Assembly (NCBI GenBank): GCA_934539295.1
Contig: CAKTCN010000037.1
Coordinates: 1 to 31,732 of the forward strand
From: an uncultured Allosphingosinicella sp.
GTDB lineage: Bacteria; Pseudomonadota; Alphaproteobacteria; Sphingomonadales; Sphingomonadaceae
Direction of reading: 5' to 3'
DNA: 31,732 bases
Both the position numbers and the translations under genes were made by a program. Below the pieces are notes generated by a model. It was not told the DNA's origin. It worked only from the letters and a program-made list of their open reading frames with translations, and made no database searches. Shown one piece after another: positions 6,686 through 13,617 of the stretch (within the stretch, counting starts at the first letter, position 1; every line of letters begins with the position of its first letter).

Positions 6686-7812
6686 GTGAGATCACCGCGC
6701 GCCTAGGCACCGGCATCTCCGCCATTCCCGCGGCCGAGTGGGACGCCTGTGCCGGCCCCGATAATCCGTTCCTCAGCCACGGTTTCCTCTCCGCGCTCGA
6801 GGATTCGGGCAGCGTCGGACCGCGCACCGGCTGGCAGCCGCTCCCCATCCTCATCGACGGCCTCGACGGCCGCCTCGCCGCCGCCATGCCGGCTTATGGC
6901 AAGAGCCACAGCCAGGGCGAATATGTCTTCGATCACGGCTGGGCCGACGCGTTCGAGCGAGCAGGGGGCAGCTATTATCCAAAGCTTCAGGCGGCCGTGC
7001 CCTTCTCCCCCGTCACCGGTCCGCGCCTTCTGACCGCCACGCCCGAACTCAAGCCCGCGCTCATCGGCGCCGCCGAAAGCCTGGTCGGCCAAAGCCAGCT
7101 TTCATCCGCCCACGCCACCTTCCTCGTCGGGGACGAACTGCCCTTGTTCGAGGCGGCCGGCTGGCTGATCCGCGTCGATCGCCAGTTTCATTGGCGCAAC
7201 CGCGGCTACGCGACCTCCGAAGACTTCCTCGCCTCGCTCTCCTCGCGCAAGCGCAAGGCGATCCGCAAGGAACGCGCCGCCGCCCTCGACGGACTGGAGG
7301 TCGAGCACCTCACCGGCGCCGCTATCACCGAGGCGCATTGGGATGCCTTCTGGACCTTTTACCAGGATACCGGGTCGCGAAAATGGGGTCAGCCCTATCT
7401 TACCCGCGCCTTCTTCTCCCTGCTGGGTGAGCGGCTCGGCGACCGCGTGCTCCTCATCCTCGCCAAGCGCGGTGGCCAGCCGATCGCCGGCGCCCTCAAC
7501 CTCGTCGGCGCGGATACCCTCTACGGCCGCTACTGGGGCGCAGTGGAGGAGGTGCCCTTCCTCCACTTCGAACTGAGCTACTATCAGGCCATCGACTACG
7601 CCATCGCCCACCGGCTCGCCCGCATCGAAGCCGGCGCCCAGGGCGAGCATAAATTGAGCCGCGGCTATGAACCTGTCCCGACTTACTCGGCCCACCACCT
7701 CGCCCATGCGGGCCTGCGCGACGCCGTTGCCGACTATCTCGAACGCGAACGCGCGGCAGTGGAGGGCGAGATCGACTATCTCGCTGAGTTCACACCCTTC
7801 AGGAAGGCCTGA
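6682..7812 (+). CDS. FemAB-like / GNAT-fold N-acyltransferase (PF04339-type)
   Basis: A 376-residue protein matching the predicted N-acyltransferase group related to FemAB/GNAT enzymes; no substrate is established as far as I know. Landmarks are NPFLSHGFLSALEDSGSVG near the N-terminus, GEYVFDHGWADAF, ASLSSRKRKAIRKER (a basic stretch usual in this group), FYQDTGSRKWGQPYL, the acetyltransferase-like GALNLVGADTLYGRYWG, and EAGAQGEHKLSRGYEPVPTYSAH near the C-terminus. There is no signal peptide. The start overlaps the glycerophosphodiesterase stop by four bases, making it the last gene of the run. A small hairpin and a long inverted repeat follow. Confidence 0.82.
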   Translation: MSEITARLGTGISAIPAAEWDACAGPDNPFLSHGFLSALEDSGSVGPRTGWQPLPILIDGLDGRLAAAMPAYGKSHSQGEYVFDHGWADAFERAGGSYYPKLQAAVPFSPVTGPRLLTATPELKPALIGAAESLVGQSQLSSAHATFLVGDELPLFEAAGWLIRVDRQFHWRNRGYATSEDFLASLSSRKRKAIRKERAAALDGLEVEHLTGAAITEAHWDAFWTFYQDTGSRKWGQPYLTRAFFSLLGERLGDRVLLILAKRGGQPIAGALNLVGADTLYGRYWGAVEEVPFLHFELSYYQAIDYAIAHRLARIEAGAQGEHKLSRGYEPVPTYSAHHLAHAGLRDAVADYLERERAAVEGEIDYLAEFTPFRKA

Positions 7813-7829
7813 CCCGAACTCCATTCGGG
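7813..7829 (+). terminator. Small hairpin right after the acyltransferase stop
   Basis: Six-base arms CCCGAA (7813-7818) and TTCGGG (7824-7829) with a 5-base loop start at the base after the TGA. There is no T-run, so it is a weak terminator candidate. Confidence 0.35.
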
Positions 7830-7879
7830 ACGAACGAGTATGGCATAAGCAAGGAGAGGCGGTAAGGCTGCCCATCCCG

Positions 7880-7958
7880 CTCCGTTCGTTTCGAGCGAAG
7901 TCGAGAAACCCCTCCGCCCTACGAACCCGCTTCTCGACTTCACTCGAAGCGAACGGAG
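7880..7958. repeat. Long imperfect inverted repeat (REP/MITE-like intergenic element)
   Basis: Two 28-base arms, 7880-7907 and 7931-7958, are inverted copies differing at two positions (both G:U-tolerant in RNA), around a 23-base loop. The arm core reads TCGAGCGAAGTCGAGAA. It resembles a palindrome I associate with sphingomonad intergenic regions (from memory, not checked). It lies between convergent acyltransferase and panC genes and could end transcription in both directions. No coding sequence is seen between 7813 and 7966. Confidence 0.75.
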
Positions 7959-7966
7959 TAGAGATA

Positions 7967-8809
7967 TCAGCCCGCCACCGGCAGATTGTCGATCAGCCGC
8001 GTCTTGCCCATCCGCGCCGCGGCCAGCAGCCGCGCCGGCCGCTCCAGCCCGCTCACCGGCTCCAAAGTTTCAGCATCGCACAGCGCCACATAATCCACCG
8101 GTCCGAACCCGGCTTTGACCAAAGCCGCCTCGGCACCGCGCAGCGCCTCCGCGACATCGCCGCCGGCCTGGATCACCCTCGCCGCCTCGCCCAGCGCGCG
8201 CGGCAGCGCTCGCGCCGCCGCTCGCTCTTCTTCGGTCAGATATGCGTTGCGCGACGACAGCGCCAACCCGTCCGCATCGCGCTGCGTCGGCACGCCCACG
8301 ATCTCCAATGCCATGTCGAGGTCGCGCACCATCCGCCGGATCGCGGCAAGCTGTTGGTAATCCTTCTCGCCGAACACCGCGAAGTCGGGCTGCACCTGGT
8401 TGAACAGCTTGGCCACCACCGTGGTGACGCCTTCGAAATGCCCCGGCCGCGCCGCGCCATCCAGCCCCTCGGTCACGCCCGCCACGCTTATCCGCGTGGA
8501 ATGCCCCTCCGGATACATGACGCTCGCATCCGGCGCCCAAAGCAGCTTCACCCCCGCCTCGCGCAGCATCGCCGCATCGCTCGCCTCGCGTCGCGGATAG
8601 GCGCCGAAATCCTCGTTGGCGCCGAACTGGGTCGGATTGACGAAGATCGACACGACCACATGGGTCGCCCGCCGCGCCGCCTCGGCGACCAGCGCCATGT
8701 GGCCGGCGTGGAGCGCGCCCATGGTCGGCACGAAGGCGACGGTGCCGCCGCTCGCCCGCAACTCCGACACGGCGCTCCGCAATGCTGCGATGTCACGGAT
8801 GATTTGCAC
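7967..8809 (-). CDS. panC: Pantothenate synthetase (pantoate--beta-alanine ligase)
   Basis: Joins pantoate and beta-alanine with ATP to give pantothenate, the coenzyme A precursor; cytosolic. The 280-residue product has the HIGH-like PTMGALHAGHMALV, the FVNPTQFGANEDF pantoate-site segment, GHFEGVTTVVAKLFNQVQPD, FGEKDYQQL and the KMSKS-like SSRNAYL. I start at GTG 8809 (QIIRDIAALR follows), matching known PanC N-termini; GGAG lies 11 bases upstream. The frame is open to 8965, but that extension overlaps the divergent mipZ gene and does not look like PanC. panC and mipZ are head to head about 97 bases apart. Confidence 0.94.
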   Translation of the reverse strand: MQIIRDIAALRSAVSELRASGGTVAFVPTMGALHAGHMALVAEAARRATHVVVSIFVNPTQFGANEDFGAYPRREASDAAMLREAGVKLLWAPDASVMYPEGHSTRISVAGVTEGLDGAARPGHFEGVTTVVAKLFNQVQPDFAVFGEKDYQQLAAIRRMVRDLDMALEIVGVPTQRDADGLALSSRNAYLTEEERAAARALPRALGEAARVIQAGGDVAEALRGAEAALVKAGFGPVDYVALCDAETLEPVSGLERPARLLAAARMGKTRLIDNLPVAG

Positions 8810-8906
8810 GGCTGTGGTGGCTCCGGTAAGGCGAAAAGAAGGGGTCGGAAGCGCGCTGCTTTGCGGCGCTCCGGCCACGATATCAAGGGGGTAGAGCGGC
8901 AAGATA

Positions 8907-9701
8907 ATGGCTGCGCATTTCATCGTCTTCGCCAATGAAAAGGGTGGCACGGGCAAGTCCACCACCGCCGTTCACGCCGCCGTCGCGCTCGCCGCGTCGG
9001 GCCGCCGCGTGGCGGCTATCGATCTCGACACGCGCCAGCGCACGCTCGGCCGCTATCTCGACAACCGCGCCGCCACCGTCCGCCGGCTCGGCATCGATCT
9101 TCCCATGCCGGTCTACGAAACGTTCGACCCGGCCAAGAATGACGACCTTCACGGCCAGATTGATCGCCTCGCGCAGGATGCGGAGATCGTCGTCGTCGAT
9201 ACGCCCGGCCGCGACGATCCCTATGCCCGCGCCGCGATGCTGCGCGCCGACACGCTCGTCACGCCGATCAACGACAGCTTCGTCGACCTGGACCTGATCG
9301 GCGAGGTAGATCCGGAGACATACAAGATCCGCCGCCCCAGCTTTTATGCCGAGCTCGTCTGGAACAGCCGCACGCAGAAGGCCAAGCAGACCGGCGTCAG
9401 TGTCGACTGGGTGGTGCTGCGCAACCGCCTCCAGCATATCGAGGCGAAGAACATGCGCCGCGTCGGCAAGGCGCTGGACGAGTTGTCCCGCCGCGTCGGC
9501 TTCCGCGTCATTCCAGGCCTTGGCGAGCGCGTCATCTACCGCGAACTTTTTCCAAAGGGCGTGACCCTGCTCGACCTCGCTCAGCTGGGTGAAGTCGGCA
9601 TCGCTCACATCGCCGCGCGGCAGGAATTGCGCGAGATGATCGCCGCATTGGGCGTGCCGGACGAGGGCGAAGTCCGCCGTCCGCGCGCGGCGCTCGCCTG
9701 A
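8907..9701 (+). CDS. mipZ: Division-plane positioning ATPase MipZ
   Basis: ParA/MinD-type ATPase that forms a gradient from the ParB-bearing poles and inhibits FtsZ assembly, placing division at midcell. The N-terminus has the deviant Walker A NEKGGTGKST (signature K12, K17), then D39 in AAIDLDTRQRTL and VVVDTPGRD as Walker B. Several stretches follow Caulobacter MipZ closely as I remember it: VTPINDSFVDLDLIG, DWVVLRNRLQHIEAKN, RVIYRELFPKGVTLLDL and HIAARQELREMI. The DLDTRQR box separates it from plain ParA. The ATG at 8907 has only a weak Shine-Dalgarno. The J-protein gene follows 3 bases after the stop. Confidence 0.94.
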   Translation: MAAHFIVFANEKGGTGKSTTAVHAAVALAASGRRVAAIDLDTRQRTLGRYLDNRAATVRRLGIDLPMPVYETFDPAKNDDLHGQIDRLAQDAEIVVVDTPGRDDPYARAAMLRADTLVTPINDSFVDLDLIGEVDPETYKIRRPSFYAELVWNSRTQKAKQTGVSVDWVVLRNRLQHIEAKNMRRVGKALDELSRRVGFRVIPGLGERVIYRELFPKGVTLLDLAQLGEVGIAHIAARQELREMIAALGVPDEGEVRRPRAALA

Positions 9702-9704
9702 ACG

Positions 9705-10118
9705 GTGCCGGTCTTCATACTCCTCGTCCTGGGCGTCGCCGGCTGGGCCTGGTGGACGGGCCGGCTGAAGGGCGTGACCTATGAGGATGCGGCCGCTTTC
9801 GTTCTTTTCCTGCTCGGCCTGCGCCTCCTTACCACCGGCAAGATGCTGCCCGGCGCCGCGCTGATGGCGGGCGCCATGCTCTATGCCGCCTGGCGCCGCG
9901 GCAAGCGCGAACGCACTTCGGTCAGCGCGAACGAGGCCCGGCTGCTGCTCGGTGTTTCCGACCATGCGACGCTGGCCGAAATCCGCGAGGCGCACCGCCG
10001 CCTCATCACCGCTCATCACCCCGACCGCGCCGGATCGGCCGATCATGCCGCACGCATCAACGCCGCCCGCGACGCTCTCGTTTCGGAGTTGAACCGAAAG
10101 CCGCCTCGCGCGTCATAG
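9705..10118 (+). CDS. Membrane-anchored J-domain protein
   Basis: DnaJ-type co-chaperone predicted to recruit and stimulate an Hsp70 at the inner membrane. Residues 1-19 form one membrane segment and about 28-63 one or two more; then comes a basic stop GKRER and a C-terminal J-domain (about 75-135) with the essential HPD at 105-107 (AHHPDRAG). There is no Gly/Phe or zinc-finger region, so it is a class III J-protein with an N-terminal anchor and C-terminal J-domain, like mitochondrial Pam18/Tim14. GTG at 9705 lies 3 bases after the mipZ stop, implying co-translation. The following 52 bases hold only the pgmG ribosome-binding site. Confidence 0.85.
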   Translation: MPVFILLVLGVAGWAWWTGRLKGVTYEDAAAFVLFLLGLRLLTTGKMLPGAALMAGAMLYAAWRRGKRERTSVSANEARLLLGVSDHATLAEIREAHRRLITAHHPDRAGSADHAARINAARDALVSELNRKPPRAS

Positions 10119-10170
10119 CGCCGCAATCTTCTTCTTCCATGCTTCCCGCACCTTTCAGGAGATCTCACCG

Positions 10171-11553
10171 ATGACCCACCAGTTTCACCCGACGTCCCTG
10201 CGTGAATATGATATCCGGGGGATCATCGGCGAAACGCTGGGCGAGGACGATGCCTATGCGATCGGCCGCGGCTTCGGCTCCATCGTGAAGCGCGGCGGCG
10301 GCGCCACCGTGGCGGTCGGCTATGACGGCCGCGAAAGCTCGCCGCGCCTCGAGGCCGCTCTGGTGAAGGGCCTCAACGACAGCGGCATCGACGCCGTGCG
10401 CGTCGGTCTCGGCCCCACGCCGATGCTTTATTATGCGGAGGCGGTCCTCGGCGTCGACGGCGGCATCATGATCACCGGCAGCCACAATCCGGCCAATTAC
10501 AACGGCTTCAAGATGGCGCTCGGCAACAAGCCCTTCTACGGCGCCGACATCCAGCGTCTTGGCACCATGGCCGTCAGCGGCGACTGGGAAGAGGGGACCG
10601 GCACCAACCGCGACGAAGACATCATGGACCGCTTCGTCGAGCGGCTCCTCCAGAATTTCGACGGCCTCGGCTTCCGCATCGCCTGGGACGCCGGCAACGG
10701 CGCCGCCGGCCCGGTGGTGGAGAAGCTGACTGCCAAGCTGCCCGGCGAACATCACCTGCTCTTCACCGACGTCGATTCCTCCTTCCCCAACCACCATCCC
10801 GACCCGACCGAGGAGAAAAACCTCGTCGATCTGCGCAAGGTGGTGGCCGAGAAGGGGCTCGACTTCGGCATCGCCTTCGATGGCGACGGCGACCGTATCG
10901 GCGCCGTGGACGGCCAGGGTCGCATCGTGTGGGGTGACCAGCTCCTCGCCATCCTCGCCGAACCGGTGCTGAAGGATCAGCCCGGCGCCACCATCATCGC
11001 CGACGTCAAGGCCAGCCAGGCCCTGTTCGACCGCGTCGCCGAACTCGGCGGCACGCCTTTGATGTGGAAGACCGGGCACAGCCTGGTGAAGTCAAAGATG
11101 AAGGAAACCGGCTCGCCGCTGGCGGGCGAGATGTCCGGCCACATCTTCTTCGCGCACGATTATTATGGCTATGACGACGCGCTCTATTCGGCCGTCCGCC
11201 TGATCCGCGCGGTGAGCCAGCTGGGCGGCTCACTGACGGACCTCAAGTCCGCCATGCCGCCGATGGTCAACACGCCCGAAATGCGTTTCCAGGTGGACGA
11301 GACGCGCAAGTTCGCGGTGATCGACGAAGTGCTGGCCCGCCTCTCGGCCGACGGCGTCAAGGTCGACAATACCGACGGCGCCCGCGTCAACACGCCCGAC
11401 GGCTGGTGGTTGCTGCGCGCCTCCAACACCCAGGACGTGCTCGTCGCCCGCGCCGAAGCCAAGGACCAGGAAGGCCTCGACCGCCTCCTCGGCCAGATCG
11501 ACGAGCAACTCGCTCTGTCGGGCCTCGAGCGCGGCCCGCAAGCCGGGCACTGA
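10171..11553 (+). CDS. pgmG: Phosphoglucomutase/phosphomannomutase
   Basis: Interconverts hexose-1- and hexose-6-phosphates (glucose, mannose), supplying sugar nucleotides for envelope and exopolysaccharide. Four-domain alpha-D-phosphohexomutase of 460 residues: N-terminal [14 protein letters not shown], active-site phosphoserine S104 in TGSHNP, Mg-binding DGDGDR at 237-242, sugar-binding GEMSGHIFF, and the phosphate-binding loop RASNTQD near the C-terminus. The N-terminus matches sphingomonad PgmG as I remember it. AGGAG (10158-10162) precedes ATG 10171. It appears monocistronic and ends at a palindromic repeat. Confidence 0.93.
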   Translation: MTHQFHPTSLREYDIRGIIGETLGEDDAYAIGRGFGSIVKRGGGATVAVGYDGRESSPRLEAALVKGLNDSGIDAVRVGLGPTPMLYYAEAVLGVDGGIMITGSHNPANYNGFKMALGNKPFYGADIQRLGTMAVSGDWEEGTGTNRDEDIMDRFVERLLQNFDGLGFRIAWDAGNGAAGPVVEKLTAKLPGEHHLLFTDVDSSFPNHHPDPTEEKNLVDLRKVVAEKGLDFGIAFDGDGDRIGAVDGQGRIVWGDQLLAILAEPVLKDQPGATIIADVKASQALFDRVAELGGTPLMWKTGHSLVKSKMKETGSPLAGEMSGHIFFAHDYYGYDDALYSAVRLIRAVSQLGGSLTDLKSAMPPMVNTPEMRFQVDETRKFAVIDEVLARLSADGVKVDNTDGARVNTPDGWWLLRASNTQDVLVARAEAKDQEGLDRLLGQIDEQLALSGLERGPQAGH

Positions 11554-11564
11554 TTCAAGCCTTA

Positions 11565-11593
11565 AAGCCCTCTTCCCACCGGGGAGAGGGAGC
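11565..11593. repeat. Short palindromic repeat, copy 2 (between convergent genes)
   Basis: CCCTCTTCCC (11568-11577) pairs with GGGGAGAGGG (11581-11590) over 10 bp with one G:U, loop ACC, framed by AAGCCC and GGGAGC exactly like copy 1 at 4692-4721. It lies between the 3' ends of pgmG and the lipoprotein gene, touching the latter's stop codon, so it may terminate both. Confidence 0.6.
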
Positions 11594-12231
11594 TACCTCG
11601 CTCGACACTCCGGCAGCGTCGCCGCATCCGCAATCCGCCGCGCTTCGTCGCTTTGCTTCGGCCCCGGCGCGATCCGCGCCACGATGCACGGCTTGCCGCC
11701 GCCCAACCGCGCTACCGCCAGGAACGACGTCGGCTTCTCGTTCGGATCGACATTCTCATAAACGTTGAACCGGAACGTCAGCGTGCGCGGCTGGAACGGC
11801 GCGCCTGCCGGTGCGCGCCATTCGATCGTGTCGCCCACCGTGCTGAACCCCGATCCCAGCGTACCGAGGTCCAGGCTGTGCCGCCTTCCGTCCTCGGTGA
11901 TCAGGGTCAAATTCTGCCGCAGGTCGCCTTCGGTCAGCTCAACCGTGTAGCCCGCCGCACCCGGGCATATGCCGCGGTAAAATCCGCCTTCCTCGTCGGT
12001 CTGCTCCACCGTGCGGCAATCCTTCACCGCGACACTGGTAAACCGGCTTACCGCGGCAGGCACGACCGGGGCCGCGGCGCTCCCGTTCATTTCCTCTGCA
12101 CCCTCGTCCGCGACAACGGCCGGCCTGGCTTCGACCTCGACCGCGTTGCCGGCATGCTCGCCGCCTCCGCAACCGGCCAGCACGGCCAGCACAGGTGCGA
12201 TCGAAACAACTTTCCTACACCTGCTCAACAT
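11593..12231 (-). CDS. Predicted lipoprotein of unknown function
   Basis: A 212-residue exported protein. From ATG 12231 it has a basic N-terminus (MLSRCRKVV), a hydrophobic stretch and the lipobox LAGC with lipidated Cys21, followed by GGG, so it should be membrane-anchored and face the periplasm. The mature part starts with an Ala/Glu/Val-rich linker and continues as a beta-rich domain with VKDCRTVEQTDEEGGFYRGICPG and KPCIVARIAPG; the spaced cysteines could form disulfides. I do not recognise the domain. GAAGGAAG lies upstream of ATG 12231, which I prefer to the ATG at 12264, whose extra residues do not fit a signal peptide. A cluster of TTGATCGA octamers lies upstream. Confidence 0.8.
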   Translation of the reverse strand: MLSRCRKVVSIAPVLAVLAGCGGGEHAGNAVEVEARPAVVADEGAEEMNGSAAAPVVPAAVSRFTSVAVKDCRTVEQTDEEGGFYRGICPGAAGYTVELTEGDLRQNLTLITEDGRRHSLDLGTLGSGFSTVGDTIEWRAPAGAPFQPRTLTFRFNVYENVDPNEKPTSFLAVARLGGGKPCIVARIAPGPKQSDEARRIADAATLPECRAR

Positions 12232-12271
12232 GACACAGTCTTCCTTCGCACGGCTCTTTGACATTGCTGCC

Positions 12272-12311
12272 TTGATCGACCCAATCGATCAAAACCCGCG
12301 TCATTGATCGA
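12272..12311. promoter_or_regulatory. Three TTGATCGA octamers upstream of the lipoprotein gene
   Basis: TTGATCGA at 12272-12279, its perfect inverted copy TCGATCAA at 12285-12292 (5-base spacer), and a third direct copy at 12304-12311, 32 bases from the first. They lie 41-80 bases upstream of the start at 12231, where a promoter and operator would be. The rest of 12232-12349 holds no gene. Confidence 0.45.
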
Positions 12312-12349
12312 GCGGATTCTTCCCGCGGCCTGACTTTCGTGACCTTTGG

Positions 12350-13348
12350 TCAATCATCCTCGTCCTCATAGCCGACCAGGTTCAGCTCCCGCGCCTTGAT
12401 CTGGTGCATCGCGCACCAGTGGATCAGCGCTTCCTCGCGCCCGTGGGTGACCCACACCTCCTTGGGCTGGAGTTCGCGAATGGTGGAGGTCAGCTCGTCC
12501 CAATCGGCATGATCGGATATGATGATGGGCAGCTCGACATTCCTCTGCCGCGCGCGCTGCCGCACCCGCATCCATCCCGACGCCATCGCCGTGATCGGAT
12601 CGGGCAACCGCCGCGACCAGCGGTCGTTCAGCGCACCGGGCGGACACATCACGACCCGTCCCTTGAGCTCGTCTTTCTTCACCCCCGTCGCGGGCCGGAG
12701 CTCGCCCAGGTCGATGCCATGTTCGACATACAGGTCGCATAATCGCTGCAGCGCGCCGTGAATGTAGATCGGGTCGCGGTGCCCGCGCCCGCGAAGCTCC
12801 GCAATGACCCTCTGCGCCTTGCCCAGCGCATAGGCGCCCACCACCACGCAGCGATCGGGATTGTCGTGCAGCCGCCGGAGCAGCCGGTCCATCTCGCTAC
12901 CCGTGTCGGGGTGGCGGAACACCGGCAGGCCGAACGTCGCCTCGGTCACGAAGATGTCGCACGGCACCGGCTCGAACGGCAGGCAGGTGGGGTCGGGCCG
13001 GCGCTTGTAATCGCCCGACACCACCACCCGCTCGCCGCCATAATCCATCACGATCTGCGCGGATCCGAGCACATGGCCGGCGGGGACGAAGCCGATCTCG
13101 ACCTCGCCCAGCCTGATCACCTCGCCATAATCGACGCCCGTTCCGGTCTGCGGGCCATAGCGGCATTCCATGATCGCCAGCGTCTCCGGCGTCGCCCAAA
13201 CCTGTTCATGCCCTCCGCGCGCATGGTCGGCATGGCCGTGCGTCACCAGCGCCCGTTTCTTAGGCTGGCTGGGGTCGATCCACGCTTCCGCGGGTTTGAC
13301 GTAGATGCCCTCCGGAAAGGGCTCGATCCATGAACCTAGTCGCGCCAT
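12350..13348 (-). CDS. Ligase-associated DNA-damage response exonuclease (metallo-beta-lactamase / beta-CASP fold)
   Basis: Predicted metal-dependent DNA exonuclease related to the SNM1/Pso2 and Artemis fold, and a partner of the accessory ATP-dependent ligase. The metal site HxHxDH is at H37, H39, D41, H42 (THGHADH), with later ligands in PAGHVLGSAQ, VVSGDYKRR and ISDHADWDEL near the C-terminus; VTHGREEAL closes the fold. The 332-residue length suits the family. I start at ATG 13348 (ARLGSWIEPFPEG); an ATG six codons upstream is possible. It is divergent from the small membrane protein and the Lhr-type helicase, about 60 bases apart. Confidence 0.9.
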   Translation of the reverse strand: MARLGSWIEPFPEGIYVKPAEAWIDPSQPKKRALVTHGHADHARGGHEQVWATPETLAIMECRYGPQTGTGVDYGEVIRLGEVEIGFVPAGHVLGSAQIVMDYGGERVVVSGDYKRRPDPTCLPFEPVPCDIFVTEATFGLPVFRHPDTGSEMDRLLRRLHDNPDRCVVVGAYALGKAQRVIAELRGRGHRDPIYIHGALQRLCDLYVEHGIDLGELRPATGVKKDELKGRVVMCPPGALNDRWSRRLPDPITAMASGWMRVRQRARQRNVELPIIISDHADWDELTSTIRELQPKEVWVTHGREEALIHWCAMHQIKARELNLVGYEDEDD

Positions 13349-13410
13349 GGACCCCGAACGCACCAAGTCGCGTTAGGGCTGCGAAACGAGAATTTGTCAG
13401 GAGCTGAGCA

Positions 13411-13611
13411 ATGGACGGCGGTGGATCAAGCTGGGGCATCATCAACATCGTGGGCCCGCTCCTCCTGGTGCTGGTGCTCGCCTGGGCCGTGCTGCGCAAC
13501 CGCGGCCGTGCCAAGGGCGGGGTCACGCGCGAGGAGACGGAGCGGGCCACGCGGGACCTTTACCGCAAGGAGGATGCCGCGCATCGCCATGACGGTGACG
13601 GCGCGCCTTAA
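13411..13611 (+). CDS. Small single-pass membrane protein (66 aa) upstream of the helicase
   Basis: I do not recognise this protein. It has a Gly/Ser-rich N-terminus, one clear membrane segment at about residues 10-28 (IINIVGPLLLVLVLAWAVL), a basic flank RNRGRAK, and a charged tail of about 35 residues (THE-type EETERATRDLYRKED, then AHRHDGDG). The basic flank suggests the tail is cytoplasmic. AGGAG (13399-13403) with a 7-base spacer supports ATG 13411. The helicase start follows 6 bases after the stop and has no Shine-Dalgarno of its own, so the helicase is probably translated by coupling to this gene. Confidence 0.7.
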   Translation: MDGGGSSWGIINIVGPLLLVLVLAWAVLRNRGRAKGGVTREETERATRDLYRKEDAAHRHDGDGAP

Positions 13612-13617
13612 GCGGCG

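Noticed and set aside
8810..8965. N-terminal extension of panC to 8965
   Set aside because: It would overlap mipZ on the other strand and does not resemble PanC; the GTG at 8809 gives the usual N-terminus.
8883..10046. 387-codon minus-strand ORF opposite mipZ
   Set aside because: Antisense shadow; mipZ has strong motif support.
13349..13410. Search for a LexA box between exonuclease and helicase operons
   Set aside because: A single GAAC half-site near 13356 has no partner at seven bases, so no box is claimed.
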